Below are positions 11,996 through 22,059 of a stretch of 64,000 nt of DNA, one piece after another. A program made the translations under genes and the position numbers. The DNA is from Hyperoodon ampullatus. Its lineage: Eukaryota > Chordata > Mammalia > Artiodactyla > Ziphiidae. Location of the stretch: positions 30,861,088 to 30,925,087 of the forward strand of contig OX457070.1 in assembly GCA_949752795.1 (NCBI GenBank), written 5' to 3'. Below the pieces are notes generated by a model, which saw only the letters and a list, made by a program, of their open reading frames with translations, made no database searches and was not told where the DNA came from. How positions within the stretch are numbered: position 1 is the first letter of the stretch; each line of letters begins with the position of its first letter.

Positions 11996-13640
11996 CCAAG
12001 ATCTGTTGGGCTCCTAACACTAACCCTTCACATATTGTTGCACTCAAGACCCCTCTGCTCTGACTCAAAACCCAACCCCTTGTCTGGGTGCCCAGCCTAC
12101 GAATCCTGCGGTACTAAGACACTCCCTGAAACCAAGACTTAACTCCAGCCTTTGGAATGTCTGAGTGTCACATATGGAACTAGTAAAAGAGGGGGAATTT
12201 TTTCTTGCACATTATTTTCCATAAAACACTGGTCATATTTTCTGAATTTTGTGGTTTAAAGCATCTTTCCCTCTCAAGAAAAAAAAGTTTATTCACTGCT
12301 TCTTAACCTGCTGTGTAACTCTGCAGCTCTCCTCAATCACCCTTTTCAGTATCTTTGCAGACAGTATATGGTGCTTTAAGTGACAATGCACAATCTATCC
12401 CACTATTTATTGCTTCTTACTTGTCAGTATTAAAGGTCCTGTGATTGTTCAAGATGACATTTTGAAAAACATAAGGCAGGAAAAGCAAAAAAATAATCAT
12501 CACTCTGCCAAGTCAATCACATGATCCTAACAGAAGCTTGGAGCCAGGCCAGTCATTAGCAGGAAATCATCACATTGTATTCTGTGGTTTCAGGCCACTG
12601 GAACTTATTTATGTCCACAAACACGTCCTATACATTTAGAAAGTGACTGGGACTGTGCATTCTGTTTCAGTGTGAAGGAGTTTCAGTCACCTGAGCATGT
12701 GGGCACATGTGTGCAGGAGGAGAAGAGAGATGAGGGGTGGGAAGCGGGAAATACCCAGTTGTTCTAACTTCCCTTCTTCAATTTGTTTCTTAATTAATCA
12801 GAGAACTCTAAATGCAGAATAAACTCCAAGAGATCATCAAAAAATCCCATTTGGTCTTTGAACTCCATAGTCATATTTTCTACAAAGTTAGGCAGGATCA
12901 AGGGAGCTGAATCTGACTAACTTGACAAGGGCTATCCGTGATGACAGGGTTGCCAGGCACTAGGCTCAGAGTTTGGGCACCAGACTTAGACCCTCTCAGC
13001 TCAAATACTCCTCCGTCATTTATTTTTGTTCTTGTATTTTTTTTCTTTTGCTTGCCCAGCACCTTCACTGGGCCTTCTTTGGGAAACAGCACCCCTTATT
13101 TTGGGAAATGATTCTCTCTTTCCAAACATTTGGTTCTAAAAATTCTAGTTCCAGTTATTCCTGAGGTCCAGTTGACCCTTTCTCTCTGCTATATATTGCT
13201 TCATCCACTCTGCCTTTTGTTACATAATATACTCAGTCTTTCCCTAAACTGGTTAGAATTGAGTTACTTTACTTGCAACCACTTGCAAATGAATCCCATC
13301 TAATTCAGGTGTTGTATTGTGGTGTAAGTAAAAGAAGAGGAAACATAAGGCATACTAAAAAGAAAAAAAGTACAGAATTATGTAAGAGAGTATGCAAATA
13401 TAATTATTATAGTAATCAATTATCTCGTGGTGCATTATGTGGTTTTCAGCTAAAGTGCATTTAAAAAACAGTATTGCATTTGTGAAAAAAATTATTAAAA
13501 TTGCCGTAACACCTGCATGTTAAAAGGCATCTGTTAGTTATTATCATGTGCCTAGTATTAAACACCTCACCAATCAGATACAACCTATAATACTGTGTTA
13601 CAGCCAGACATTCTGCCACTGTTCTGTGCATTCACTGAGT
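11996..13640. other. Intergenic, nothing recognised
   Basis: Unique-looking sequence of 1.6 kb. Small ORFs at 12898-13092, 12973-13164 and 13273-13464 overlap on opposite strands and have no coding signature. Confidence 0.5.
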
Positions 13641-13644
13641 AAGA

Positions 13645-14030
13645 AAGAAAGTTTGAACTGGGGAAGATGAAAACATTCTGGAGATGGATGTTGGTGATGG
13701 TTGCACAACAATGAATGTGCTTAATGCCACAGAACTGTACACTTTAAAATGGTTAAATGGGGCTTCCCTGGTGGCTCAGTGGTTGAGAGTCCACCTGCCG
13801 ATGCAGGGGACACGGGTTCGTGCCCTGGCCTGGGAAGATCCCACATGCCGCAGAGCAGCTGGGCCCGTGAGCCATGACCGCTGAGCCTGTGCGTCCGGAG
13901 CCTGTGCTCCGCAATGGAAGAGGCCACAACAGTGAGAGGTCCGCGCACCGCAAAAAAAATAAAAATAAAAAAGGTTAAATGGTCAGTTTTAGGTTATGCA
14001 TATTTTAGTCACAATTTTTTAGAAAGATTT
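13645..14030 (+). repeat. L1M 3' end split by a SINE
   Basis: Reads ctggagatggatgttggtga, tgcacaacaatgaatgtgct and aactgtacactttaaaatgg, then resumes after the SINE with tcagttttaggttatgcata. Confidence 0.8.
13761..13972 (+). mobile_element. CHR-type SINE, short form
   Basis: Inserted in an L1M 3' end. The target-site duplication ggttaaatgg lies at 13751-13760 and 13973-13982. Confidence 0.93.
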
Positions 14031-14660
14031 TATTTAACAAAATTATCAGAAAAAGTAGAAAGCCATCTCGAAGAAATCTAGTTGTAATGGAATATTTATT
14101 TACATTTGTGGAGAAAAAGTGAGTACTGTTATCCCGATTGTTCACAGATAACATCTATGGCAGGAAAGCACGAGAGTTTTACTTGGATGTAAATTTCTAT
14201 GCTAAATTGGTGCAGAACAAATGCAAGCAAGAATCGGGATTACAATCACCACCACCGGAGTCTGCCCTGTGACTATGTGAGTACGTAACCATATTCCCCC
14301 AAGAGTCTAGCAGACAAACAGGAGTCTTACTGCTCATCACCAAGGCTACAAAATCTCCTGGGCCTAAGGCAGGACCTGGATTCTTCAGAATTGGTCCCGG
14401 AGGATGGCTTTGTCTTCAAGTCAATAGATGAAGCTAGGAGAGGAAGTCTTAGTATAAATGTACAGTGATCTGCTTGAGATCTCTGATGCTGAGGCATCCT
14501 AAGGCAGGAGAAGGGAAGGAATCTGGCATATTAAAACAGATTTTTAAATAAAAGAAAGAAAGGAATAGCTCCAGCAGATGTTAAACTGTACCTTAAGATA
14601 GATTGCATGAAAAAGACAGTAGTTAAGTGCGCTGGGACTGAATTTTATATTTATGTGTAT

Positions 14661-14662
<2 letters not shown>

Positions 14663-14691
<29 letters not shown>
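14663..14691. repeat. (CA)n microsatellite
   Basis: About 14 uninterrupted units following tatgtgtatgt. Confidence 0.95.
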
Positions 14692-14694
<3 letters not shown>

Positions 14695-14999
14695 CTATGT
14701 CCAATGTTGTAATGCTGATTGCTTTTGAAGTCTATAATATGAATTCAGCACAGATACTGGGACAGTAAACATGAAATGTTGTTAGCCCAATTCCTCTGCC
14801 AAGCCCACCATCTACTTGGGCTTTATTCACCAGTTTCCAGAAGAATGGTAATAATGGTTGCCTTGTTGATAGACAATGTTTAAGGTCATCAATTTGAGGT
14901 AGTAAAGCCAGACACCTTAAAACTATAGTAATATATTTTCAGATAAACAAAAATAGCTATAATTTATCGTGTCTATATGTGACGGATACTCTTGTGTGT

Positions 15000-15180
15000 T
15001 TTATATAATCTCATTTGATTCTATCATTGAATAACAAAACAAAACAAACAGAAAAAAAAACAGGGCTCTGAGAGGCTAAGTACCTCCGTTTGTTCAAGGT
15101 CAGCCAGCTTGTAATTAGCAGAACTGGAATACAAACACATCCATTAGACTCCATACCCATATTCTTTGCACATTTGTATC
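15000..15180 (-). repeat. MIR-like SINE
   Basis: Reverse MIR pattern: taatctcatttgattctatc, ctctgagaggctaagtacct, ttgttcaaggtcagccagct. Confidence 0.65.
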
Positions 15181-15309
15181 AATGATGATAAATTTTCCTG
15201 TTAATTTGACATTTATTAATTCCATTTTAAGTTGCATTTTATCTTCTGAAAATGTTATTCCTAATGCAAGTTGCCCAGCATTTGTAACACCTCATATTTG
15301 AAAAGTAAC

Positions 15310-15490
15310 TTATTTTTTCAAATGCTTTCCATTTTCTCATTTAAGTCTCATGACATTGGGAAGGAAGTGTTTTAAAAAATAAAAATCGAAATGTAAAAAT
15401 TCCAGTGCCTTGCATAAAGAAACCAATTAGTGGCTGAGCCAGGATTCAAACTGAAGTCCTCTTACTCCATGTTCAACACTCTCTTCAATA
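15310..15490 (-). repeat. MIR-like SINE
   Basis: Reverse MIR pattern with gtggctgagccaggattcaa and an A-rich insertion near 15373-15395. Confidence 0.6.
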
Positions 15491-15854
15491 CACAGGTGGA
15501 AGCTGACCAGAGACTGTGGGATTGTTGAACAAAAAGTTAATAAAAAAGTGAAATTTCAAAAAGACTTTAAAACAATTCCAAAAGGGTATCATCCTCTTTC
15601 TAGTCCCCAACCACCAGAGTAATTGAGGTTAAGTTTGCTGTATACCCTCTAATTCTTTTTAAAGTGCTAAGAAAACATATACAAATTTATATGGTTTTAA
15701 TTTTTTAGTGTTTTAAAATACCATCATACTACAGATATTATTTGCAATTAGATTTTTTTCTCTTTACATTATTCCAGATAAATCATATGGACATAATTAC
15801 TTTTCAAGATAGGGAAAAAAACACATAAGGACATGTTTAAAACAAGGACAGAAA

Positions 15855-15970
15855 TTCAATTCAACAAATATTTACAGAGCACCTACTATGTGCCAGGCAC
15901 TATTCTGTGTATTCTAGGGATACAGCAATGAATGACACAGGCAAAAATGCCTGCCCTCAGGCTTCCACAG
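15855..15970 (-). repeat. L2 LINE 3' end
   Basis: Typical reverse L2: caacaaatatttacagagca, cctactatgtgccaggcact, gggatacagcaatgaatgac. Confidence 0.8.
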
Positions 15971-16240
15971 TTTGCCACTGTGTAGCTGCCCCAATTTTAT
16001 CATTAATAGCTTTAAATATACATGTTTGCCAATAGAACATACAATTTATTTTTAACAGTGGCATAAATCCTATAGTATGGGTATATGAGAACTTTTCTAG
16101 CCATTTATTCATTGGTTAGCATTCAGTTTATGCTTGGTTTTGATGTTCACAATCAATGCTGCAATAAACACCCATATTACAATTACATATATCCAATTAT
16201 ATACAATGTAATTATGCCTTTATTTCTTTTGAAGGGCAGG

Positions 16241-16242
16241 GG

Positions 16243-16304
<62 letters not shown>

Positions 16305-16493
16305 TATGCGGGCCTCTCACTGCTGCGGCCTCTCCCATTTCGGAGCACAGGCTCCGGACGCGCAGGCTCAGCGGCCATGGCTCATGGGCCCAGCCGCTCC
16401 GCGGCATGTGGGATCCTCCTGGACCGGGGCACAAACCCATGTCCCCTGCATCGGCAGGCGGACTCTCAACCACTGCGCCACCAGGGAAGCCCA
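16241..16493 (-). mobile_element. CHR-type SINE, short form
   Basis: Minus-strand SINE body at 16304-16493 with its tail replaced by TG repeats. The target-site duplication gaagggcagg lies at 16231-16240 and 16494-16503. Confidence 0.92.
16246..16303. repeat. (TG)n microsatellite grown from a SINE tail
   Basis: Twenty-nine TG units lie exactly where the A-rich tail of the adjoining minus-strand SINE should be, inside its target-site duplication. Confidence 0.92.
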
Positions 16494-16799
16494 GAAGGGC
16501 AGGTTTTTTAAAGTAGGATTTCTGACTCAAGATATATAGATAGACAGATATAGATATATACACATATATATGGTTTAATTTAATTTTAATAAATTCATCA
16601 GATTACTTGTAAGAGGGCTGATTTCCCTACATCTTTACCAACATTGAATTTTAAGTCTTTTAAAATTTTGCCAAGCTGATAGGCCAAATAGTTTGATATT
16701 ACTGATTCAATTTGCATTCCTCTGGCTCTTCTGCTAGCGATGGTGAGCATCCTTACATATGCTTATCGACCATTTGCATTTCCACCTATTAATAATTGC

Positions 16800-16930
16800 A
16801 AATATTAGAGTCAGGCACTGGAATGTGTATTCTCTCATTTGATTCTCACAACCCTACCAAAAAAGATAGCATCTGCTTCCCCCCCTCCATTTTACAGATG
16901 AGAAAAACATTTCCAAGAGACAAATCACAC
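16800..16930 (-). repeat. MIR-like SINE
   Basis: Reverse MIR with ctcatttgattctcacaacc and ctccattttacagatgagaa. Confidence 0.7.
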
Positions 16931-17689
16931 CTTCGAGATGATGCTATTTCTAAAGAAAAGTAGTACTACCTTGAGTAAACAAAAACCATCACATAGACGC
17001 ATCCCTACCCATTCGTCCTCACTAACCCGTTTCTCCATTCCCCAGGTGAGCTCACCGGCCCTGGTACTATCCACCAGGTGGTGCTGAAGCAGGTGATCAC
17101 GCTCCACTATCTGAAGTCATTCCCAGTGGAGCCATAACACCCTTGGTTTCCCCTTGTCTCCAAAATCGCGAGCTGTCAACTGACTTCATGCTTAATATGC
17201 AAACCTAAACTCTGCGGGTGTCGCACCGGGTGCCCTGCCATTAATCTTTTGACCGATCCCTCCCCTTGGCCACTGTCACCACCTATGTATGCCTTAGAGC
17301 CATGCCAGTTACCTGTGACAGGGTTAATAGCTCATCCTACAAGATCTGTGTAAATATATGTGATTCATTACACGGTGTCATTCTTGAGACAAGGATATGC
17401 ATAATGGAAATAAACACCCATGAGAAGATGTAGCCCCTTGAATATATATTAGTTATTTTCTTTTTCTTGCACACATTCCTAGTTCAGCATGGCGTGCAGT
17501 CCACATTAGATGGAATTGCGCCTTCCCTCAGCCATGTCCCCTAAGCTTTGGAAAGACATGTTTCCTGAGATTAAAATCACTGGCTAACGGTTTCCTGCCC
17601 CGCTTCCCGTCTCCCTTTCTCCTCTCAGCCTCCTCCTGCCTGGTTGGAGCTCGATCTGCGAGCAATGGTATCCGCAGTCCTTCGCTGAC
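16931..17689. other. Promoter-proximal upstream region
   Basis: No repeats recognised. It contains a CTCF-like motif at 17071-17086 and leads into the CpG island. No exon is supported. Confidence 0.5.
17071..17086 (+). promoter_or_regulatory. Candidate CTCF site
   Basis: The sequence ccaccaggtggtgctg fits the CTCF core CCASNAGRKGGYRS closely. It lies about 1.15 kb upstream of the CNRIP1 start codon. A motif match only; the near-palindromic core makes orientation uncertain. Confidence 0.35.
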
Positions 17690-17753
17690 CGAGGGGGTGT
17701 CCAGATTCCGAGGTCTCGCCCTTTGGTGTAGTGTCACTTAAACCCAGGACCTA

Positions 17754-17766
17754 CCCCCCCCCCCCC
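17754..17766. repeat. Poly-C tract in promoter
   Basis: Thirteen consecutive C bases, followed shortly by further C-runs (cctccccccgccccgc). On the opposite strand this is a set of G-runs able to form a G-quadruplex. It lies about 460 bases upstream of the start codon. Confidence 0.9.
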
Positions 17767-18224
17767 GCCCAATCCTCTCCTCCCCCCGCCCCGCGCCGCT
17801 CTAGGAGGAGTCAAAATGTCCTCTTCCCCATCTGGAGGGGATTGTAGTGCGTAAACAGGATTAACTCTCTCCCACCCAGCTGCGCTGAGCAGCCCGCGGC
17901 CTGCGGGCCGGAGCGAGCCCCCTGGTGCGCGGAGGGCGAGGCACGGGAAGCGGGGGATGGTGGAGCTCGGGACATCGGAGCTGTCCCTGGGGCGCGCTTC
18001 CTCGCCAAGGCGGGCAGGGGGTCAACAGCCTCGGGAGCTGCTCCTCGGAAGCCGGGGCTGACGGCCGCGACAGCTCGGGCTCCTAGCCGCAGCCTCTCTC
18101 CACCACCTCCCTCTCCCTCCGCGCGCTTCCTCTCCGCCCACCGCGCTCTAGCCGCCGGGTCGCAGCCAGCGCAGTCCTCCGCCCCGCGGAGCCGCCGCGC
18201 CCGCTCGCCCGCCCGCGCCCAGCC

Positions 18225-18403
18225 ATGGGGGACCTGCCGGGCCTCGTGCGCCTCTCCATCGCGCTGCGCATCCAGCCTAACGACGGCCCGGTCTTCTACA
18301 AGGTGGACGGGCAGCGCTTCGGCCAGAACCGCACCATCAAACTGCTCACGGGCTCCTCCTACAAGGTGGAGGTGAAGATTAAGCCCACCACGCTGCAGGT
18401 CGA
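18225..18403 (+). CDS. CNRIP1: CNRIP1 coding exon 1 (residues 1-59 and part of 60)
   Basis: This exon starts the cannabinoid receptor-interacting protein at [10 protein letters not shown] and ends after two bases of the Glu60 codon. The ATG sits in a strong Kozak context (G at -3, G at +4) inside a CpG island. The donor at 18404 reads gtgagt, a consensus site. Reading on into the intron would stop almost at once at 18405-18407, so splicing is required. The segment covers the N-terminal beta strands of a compact beta-sandwich described as similar to RhoGDI. No signal peptide or membrane segment is seen, consistent with a cytosolic, membrane-peripheral protein. The amino-acid sequence is recognisable without ambiguity and I see no frameshift or premature stop. 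Confidence 0.97.
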
Positions 18404-18538
18404 GTGAGTGCGGGCGCGCGCAGCGGCTGACCGGCCCCACTTGGGGTACGCGGGGTGGACCGAGGCCCCCGGGACAGCCGGAGCCTCTCCTGGGCACCTC
18501 TTGCCTCGCACCGCGCCCAGAGGTCCCAGGAGGTTGGC

Positions 18539-18563
18539 GGGGGGGGGGGGGGGGGGGGGGGGG
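18539..18563. repeat. Poly-G tract in 5' end of intron 1
   Basis: Twenty-five consecutive G bases, 136 bases after the first donor site and inside the CpG island. The length may be affected by sequencing or assembly slippage. Confidence 0.9.
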
Positions 18564-19745
18564 TGTATAAGGTCAGCTCCCTGCACCCTAGGTCCCGTCC
18601 CCTGCCTTACACTACTCTCTCTGCTGTTCTCGCTTCCCTCCACGCCTCGCGGGGTGGGATGTTTAAAACAGCGACAGGAAGCCAGGGGTTTGGGGGCTTT
18701 TTCTTTCCTTGTAAAATTTTCATCCCTCCTGTGCAGCCATCGGCGCGGACCCGCAGGCGGCCGGGGTGGGGCAGAGGGGAGAAGCTCGCCGAGGGGTTCA
18801 CTTACCGCAGTCCCGGTCCTCCTCTGCCCCGTTCTGTGAGGCTGAAGGAAGGAGAAAGGCTGAGGAATGAGGCGGAAAGTGGGGGGCGGGTGATTATTGG
18901 GGCTCCCTGAAAGATGCTCCCCACTCCTCCATCAACCCTTATGAGCCTGGGACCCCGGGGCTGGAAGAGCAAGACGGAAGGCAGCCTCCTCTGCTTAGGC
19001 CTAGTTTCCCGGTTTTCCTTGCCTGGTGTTTTTCTTTTTCTCCCGAATTGTCTGTTCAGCCGGTGATTAGCAACATCCTGACAACAAAAGGACGGTTTTT
19101 TTATACTTATTTATTCGTGGCAGGGTTTATCTCTTCTCTGCTACCAGAGGTTGATGCATCCAGTAGGCTCTGGCTGGAAAGTCAGTGTAGGAGGGTGCAG
19201 TAGCTTATGGGGAAGTATCCAGGGCTGGAATCCTTTACCTCTCAGCTTCCACGTAAGCATGGTGTGAAGTCTAGTGTGGAAAGAGGAAATAAACCATCCT
19301 ATACTGTATCTACCATTTGCTGAGCTTGGGAGGTGGGGTGGAGAGGGCTTTGAATCCACCTGACACCTTTTATAGCTTACGTGTCCTCCAGCAGTTGTTA
19401 ATTCAACAAACTTGTATTGGCCTTCTAGGTGCCAGGCTCCAACTGAACGACCTAGAGTCAAACTTGAGTTGTGTCTAATGGTCTTGGTCCATTTACTTGT
19501 CCTCATCACTGACAGCTCCAAGCACCCATTATCCTCACATTCCCCAGTGTTCTGTGCATCTGGTTATAATCCAGACTTTTTCTTTCCCTTCTTTCCTGGC
19601 AAGCCCTTCTACCAAGTTATCTGTTCTGTTTCCTTCAGGATAGTTCTCTATTTTTCAAGTTAATCTAAAAACAAATTTGTGTTAATGATAAAACTATTTT
19701 TTTTTGTTACACTTTAATTTTATCAAAGTTTTTCAGTGCCCTAAC

Positions 19746-19945
19746 CCAGTGATTCTCAAACTTGAGTCTACGTCGGAATCACCTGGAGGGCTCAATAAAA
19801 CACATATGGCTGAGCCCCATCCTAGATGTAGTAAACTCTAGTTTACTACATCTAGAGCGGAGCTTAAGAATTTGCTTTCTAATAGTTGGCAGGTGATACT
19901 GATACTGCTAGTCCAGGGATGACACTTTGAGAACCATTACCCTAA
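19746..19945 (+). repeat. MER5-like hAT-Charlie relic containing a palindrome
   Basis: Begins ccagtgattctcaaacttga, has aatcacctggagggctcaat and ends ctttgagaaccatt, the MER5 terminal inverted repeats. The interior carries the foldback at 19822-19855. Confidence 0.8.
19822..19855. repeat. Perfect 15-bp inverted repeat, 4-base loop
   Basis: Left arm ctagatgtagtaaac (19822-19836), loop tcta, right arm gtttactacatctag (19841-19855), no mismatches. Confidence 0.95.
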
Positions 19946-20059
19946 CATGAAGAAATGATGCCAGTGAGAATTTTTGGTGTGTGGCTGGCTTGAGGAAGAG
20001 TACCCCAAATTATGGGACCCCTGACTGTTGGAACAGAAGAAAAAACCATTAGAGAATTA

Positions 20060-20243
20060 GTTCAGTGGTTCTCAATCCTACCTGTGCATTATAGTCACCT
20101 ATGCAACGTTAAAATAAATTTTCTAGTGCCCAAACCACACCCCAGACCAATTGAATCCTATTCTCTGCAGTTTGAGATGGGGTGGGTATAGGTAGGTTTT
20201 TAATAGCTCCACAGATGAGAAACTAAAGAGGAAGACCACTGAC
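20060..20243 (+). repeat. MER5-like hAT-Charlie relic
   Basis: Begins cagtggttctcaatcctacc, contains ccaaaccacaccccagacca and ends gaagaccactg, close to a full-length element. Confidence 0.75.
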
Positions 20244-20264
20244 AGAGTCTAACTCAGCCTTGTG

Positions 20265-20395
20265 CAAGTACTTTGGATGAGAATACTGATGTCAATCCAG
20301 AGAGATTAAGTAGTTGACCTGGCGTCACATGACTGGTTAGCTGGGGAAGTCAAGCCCCCTAAACTCTCAGAACTTTCTGCCACACCACAGTGTCT
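20265..20395 (-). repeat. MIR-like SINE fragment
   Basis: Diverged reverse MIR: agagagattaagtagttgac, ctggcgtcacatgactggtt. Confidence 0.5.
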
Positions 20396-20501
20396 CCGTT
20401 AGCCACACCCTATGGGGTTTCTGCCTGGAGTTGTGGTTCAGACCAGGACAGGGTGCCTAAGCTAATTCCTACCATATGTGGTCAACTCAAGTCCATTGCA
20501 G

Positions 20502-20652
20502 GAACATTTCCATTGGTGGTGTGCTTGTCCCTCTGGAACTGAAGTCTAAAGAGCCTGATGGGGACAGAATCGTATATACAGGAACATATGACACAGAAGG
20601 TGTGGCCCCAACCAAGAGTGGAGAACGGCAGCCCATCCAGATCACCATGCCG
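20502..20652 (+). CDS. CNRIP1: CNRIP1 coding exon 2 (residues 60-110)
   Basis: The acceptor AG at 20500-20501 follows a weak pyrimidine tract (gtccattgcag). The first base completes Glu60, followed by [13 protein letters not shown]. The exon ends with Pro110 (ccg), followed by the donor gtaagg at 20653. Its 151 bases add to the 179 of exon 1 to give exactly 110 codons, so exon 3 is read in phase 0. It encodes the middle of the CB1-binding beta-sandwich, including the acidic stretch KSKEPDGDR and the TGTYDTEG loop. If the donor is not used, translation continues 21 codons into the intron and stops at 20719-20721. Confidence 0.97.
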
Positions 20653-20721
20653 GTAAGGCCTACTTGGGATTGTTGGAGGGTGGTGCCAGGGCAAGTGGAA
20701 ACCATGGAAAAGAAAATATGA

Positions 20722-21474
20722 AACATTATTTCAATTCATGGTTTCATATTCGAATATATTTGTTCATAATGTCCAAGTACAATTAATTAAATGATCCATG
20801 CTTCTCCAGTGATCAGTTTCATAGTAATTTCTTATGTGGCAAAAATTTAAGTCTCTCCCTACATTTTTGTAATCTGTTCCATTGCTCTGTCTACACTTAC
20901 GCCAAAGCTGCATTGTTTTAAAGACATTGCTTTTACAGTATGTGTTTGTGTATTTTGTAATTGGTCACCTTACTGAATTTGCTTACTAAAATTCTTCATT
21001 CGACGATCTTGGGTTTTTCAGGTAGACAGTCATAATCTACATATAATTGTGTCATTTTTTGATTTTTTTTTTCTGGCCTTCCTGCATTGGCTAATGTTTC
21101 TAGAATAATGTTGCCTACTAATAGTGGTAATCCTTGTCTCCAGGGTTTCACTGTTAGACACAATGTTAGTTTCAAATATTTATTATGTTAAAGCATCCTG
21201 TTTCTAGTTCACTAAGAGGTATTTTTTTTAATTGGGAGGTGTGTTGAATTTCTTCTAATTCCTTTTCCCATCTACGGAGATAGTTTTTCTCCTTTGATAA
21301 ATTAATGGAATAAATATAAAATATACTTTGAAATACTAAACTTCCCTTTATTTCTTAAAATAAACCCTACTTAATGTCATTTATTATTTGTAATCTATTA
21401 CTACATTCAATATGCTAGTATTTCATTTAGGGTTTTTAAATTTTGTTTGGTTGATTTATCAGCAAATATATAAG
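20722..21474. other. Intron 2, AT-rich, mostly unassigned
   Basis: Probably decayed minus-strand L1 ORF2 (aatgttgcctactaatagtg, tccttgtctccagggtttca, taattccttttcccatctac). No coding exon. Confidence 0.5.
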
Positions 21475-22025
21475 GATTTCCTATATATATCAGGCACTGG
21501 AAGAAGAGTGGTGAACAAAATAGATATCCCTGGCTTCATGGGGCTTCTTATCTAGAGGAGGAAAACATACTTTATACATGATTATCAATAATAAAGTAGA
21601 TAATTGTTATTCTACAAAATGTACTGAAACAGTAGTGGCACCCTTGGGATATATACCAGGGGTCTTAGTCTAGCTCAAGATTTAGGGGATGGCTTTCTTG
21701 AGAAAGAACTAAAGATATGTAAGAGTTGAGGGAATAGGGAGCACTTGAGGAAAAAGGAGGTACAATGATCAAGAGCTGGGGGAGAGCAGAATGTGTTTCA
21801 ATGAATGAGTAGAAGCCCTATATAGCTGGAGCAGACAGTGAGGCAGAGACTGACTCAAGATCAAGATGGAGTTAACACAACGTTGTAAATCAACTATACT
21901 CCAATAAAAATTTTTAAAAGTAATAAAAATAAAGATTAAGCTGGAGAGGAAAGTAGAGTTTAGATGTTACAGGACCTTCTTTCCTTATTGAATTTATCTT
22001 AATGCCTGTGGGAACTCATTGAAGG
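21475..22025 (-). repeat. L2 LINE fragment split by a short L1 stub
   Basis: Reverse L2: atatcaggcactggaagaag, atatccctggcttcatgggg, then downstream parts with gagcagacagtgaggcagag and ctcattgaaggttt. Confidence 0.65.
21870..21934 (+). mobile_element. Severely truncated L1 insertion
   Basis: Only the last 60 or so bases of a cetartiodactyl L1 remain (acacaacgttgtaaatcaac, then tatactccaataaaaa) with an A-rich tail, inside an L2 relic. Possible imperfect duplication of agatcaagatggag/agattaagctggag. Confidence 0.7.
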
Positions 22026-22059
22026 TTTGTAAGTCAACTTTGATAAGCAATTTACATAT

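Larger units (their letters stand above)
16000..16780 (-). repeat. Old L1 3' region interrupted by a SINE
   Basis: Reverse L1M: atcaatgctgcaataaacac before the SINE, then ctacatctttaccaacattg and gccaagctgatagg after it. Confidence 0.6.
17690..18650 (+). promoter_or_regulatory. CpG island and promoter of CNRIP1
   Basis: This stretch is strongly GC-rich and dense in CpG, in sharp contrast to the AT-rich flanks. It contains the ATG and the first donor. No TATA box is seen close to exon 1. A CCAAT motif lies at 17769-17773, next to a C-homopolymer and several GC-box-like CCCGCCCC runs. This is a typical dispersed CpG-island promoter. The human CNRIP1 CpG island is known to be hypermethylated in colorectal tumours; nothing about methylation can be read here. 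Confidence 0.85.
18404..20501 (+). other. CNRIP1: CNRIP1 intron 1
   Basis: A 2.1-kb phase-2 intron with gtgagt donor and cag acceptor. The first 500 bases belong to the CpG island. The rest holds two MER5-like hAT relics, a MIR-like fragment and a short L2-like piece near 19395-19435. Between about 18650 and 19390 I recognise no repeat or gene. Confidence 0.9.

Noticed and set aside
16085..16563. Open frames with long Cys-Val or Thr-His repeats
   Set aside because: These are translations of the TG microsatellite and adjoining SINE.
17811..18497. Minus-strand open frame of 228 codons over the CpG island
   Set aside because: It lies antisense to exon 1 in very GC-rich sequence where stop codons are rare. 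Composition is Arg/Gly/Pro/Ala-rich with no domain, and exon 1 explains the region.
18408..18910. Plus-strand open frames of 143 and 151 codons after exon 1
   Set aside because: They start past the donor site and run through the poly-G tract. No protein-like features; consistent with GC-rich intronic sequence.
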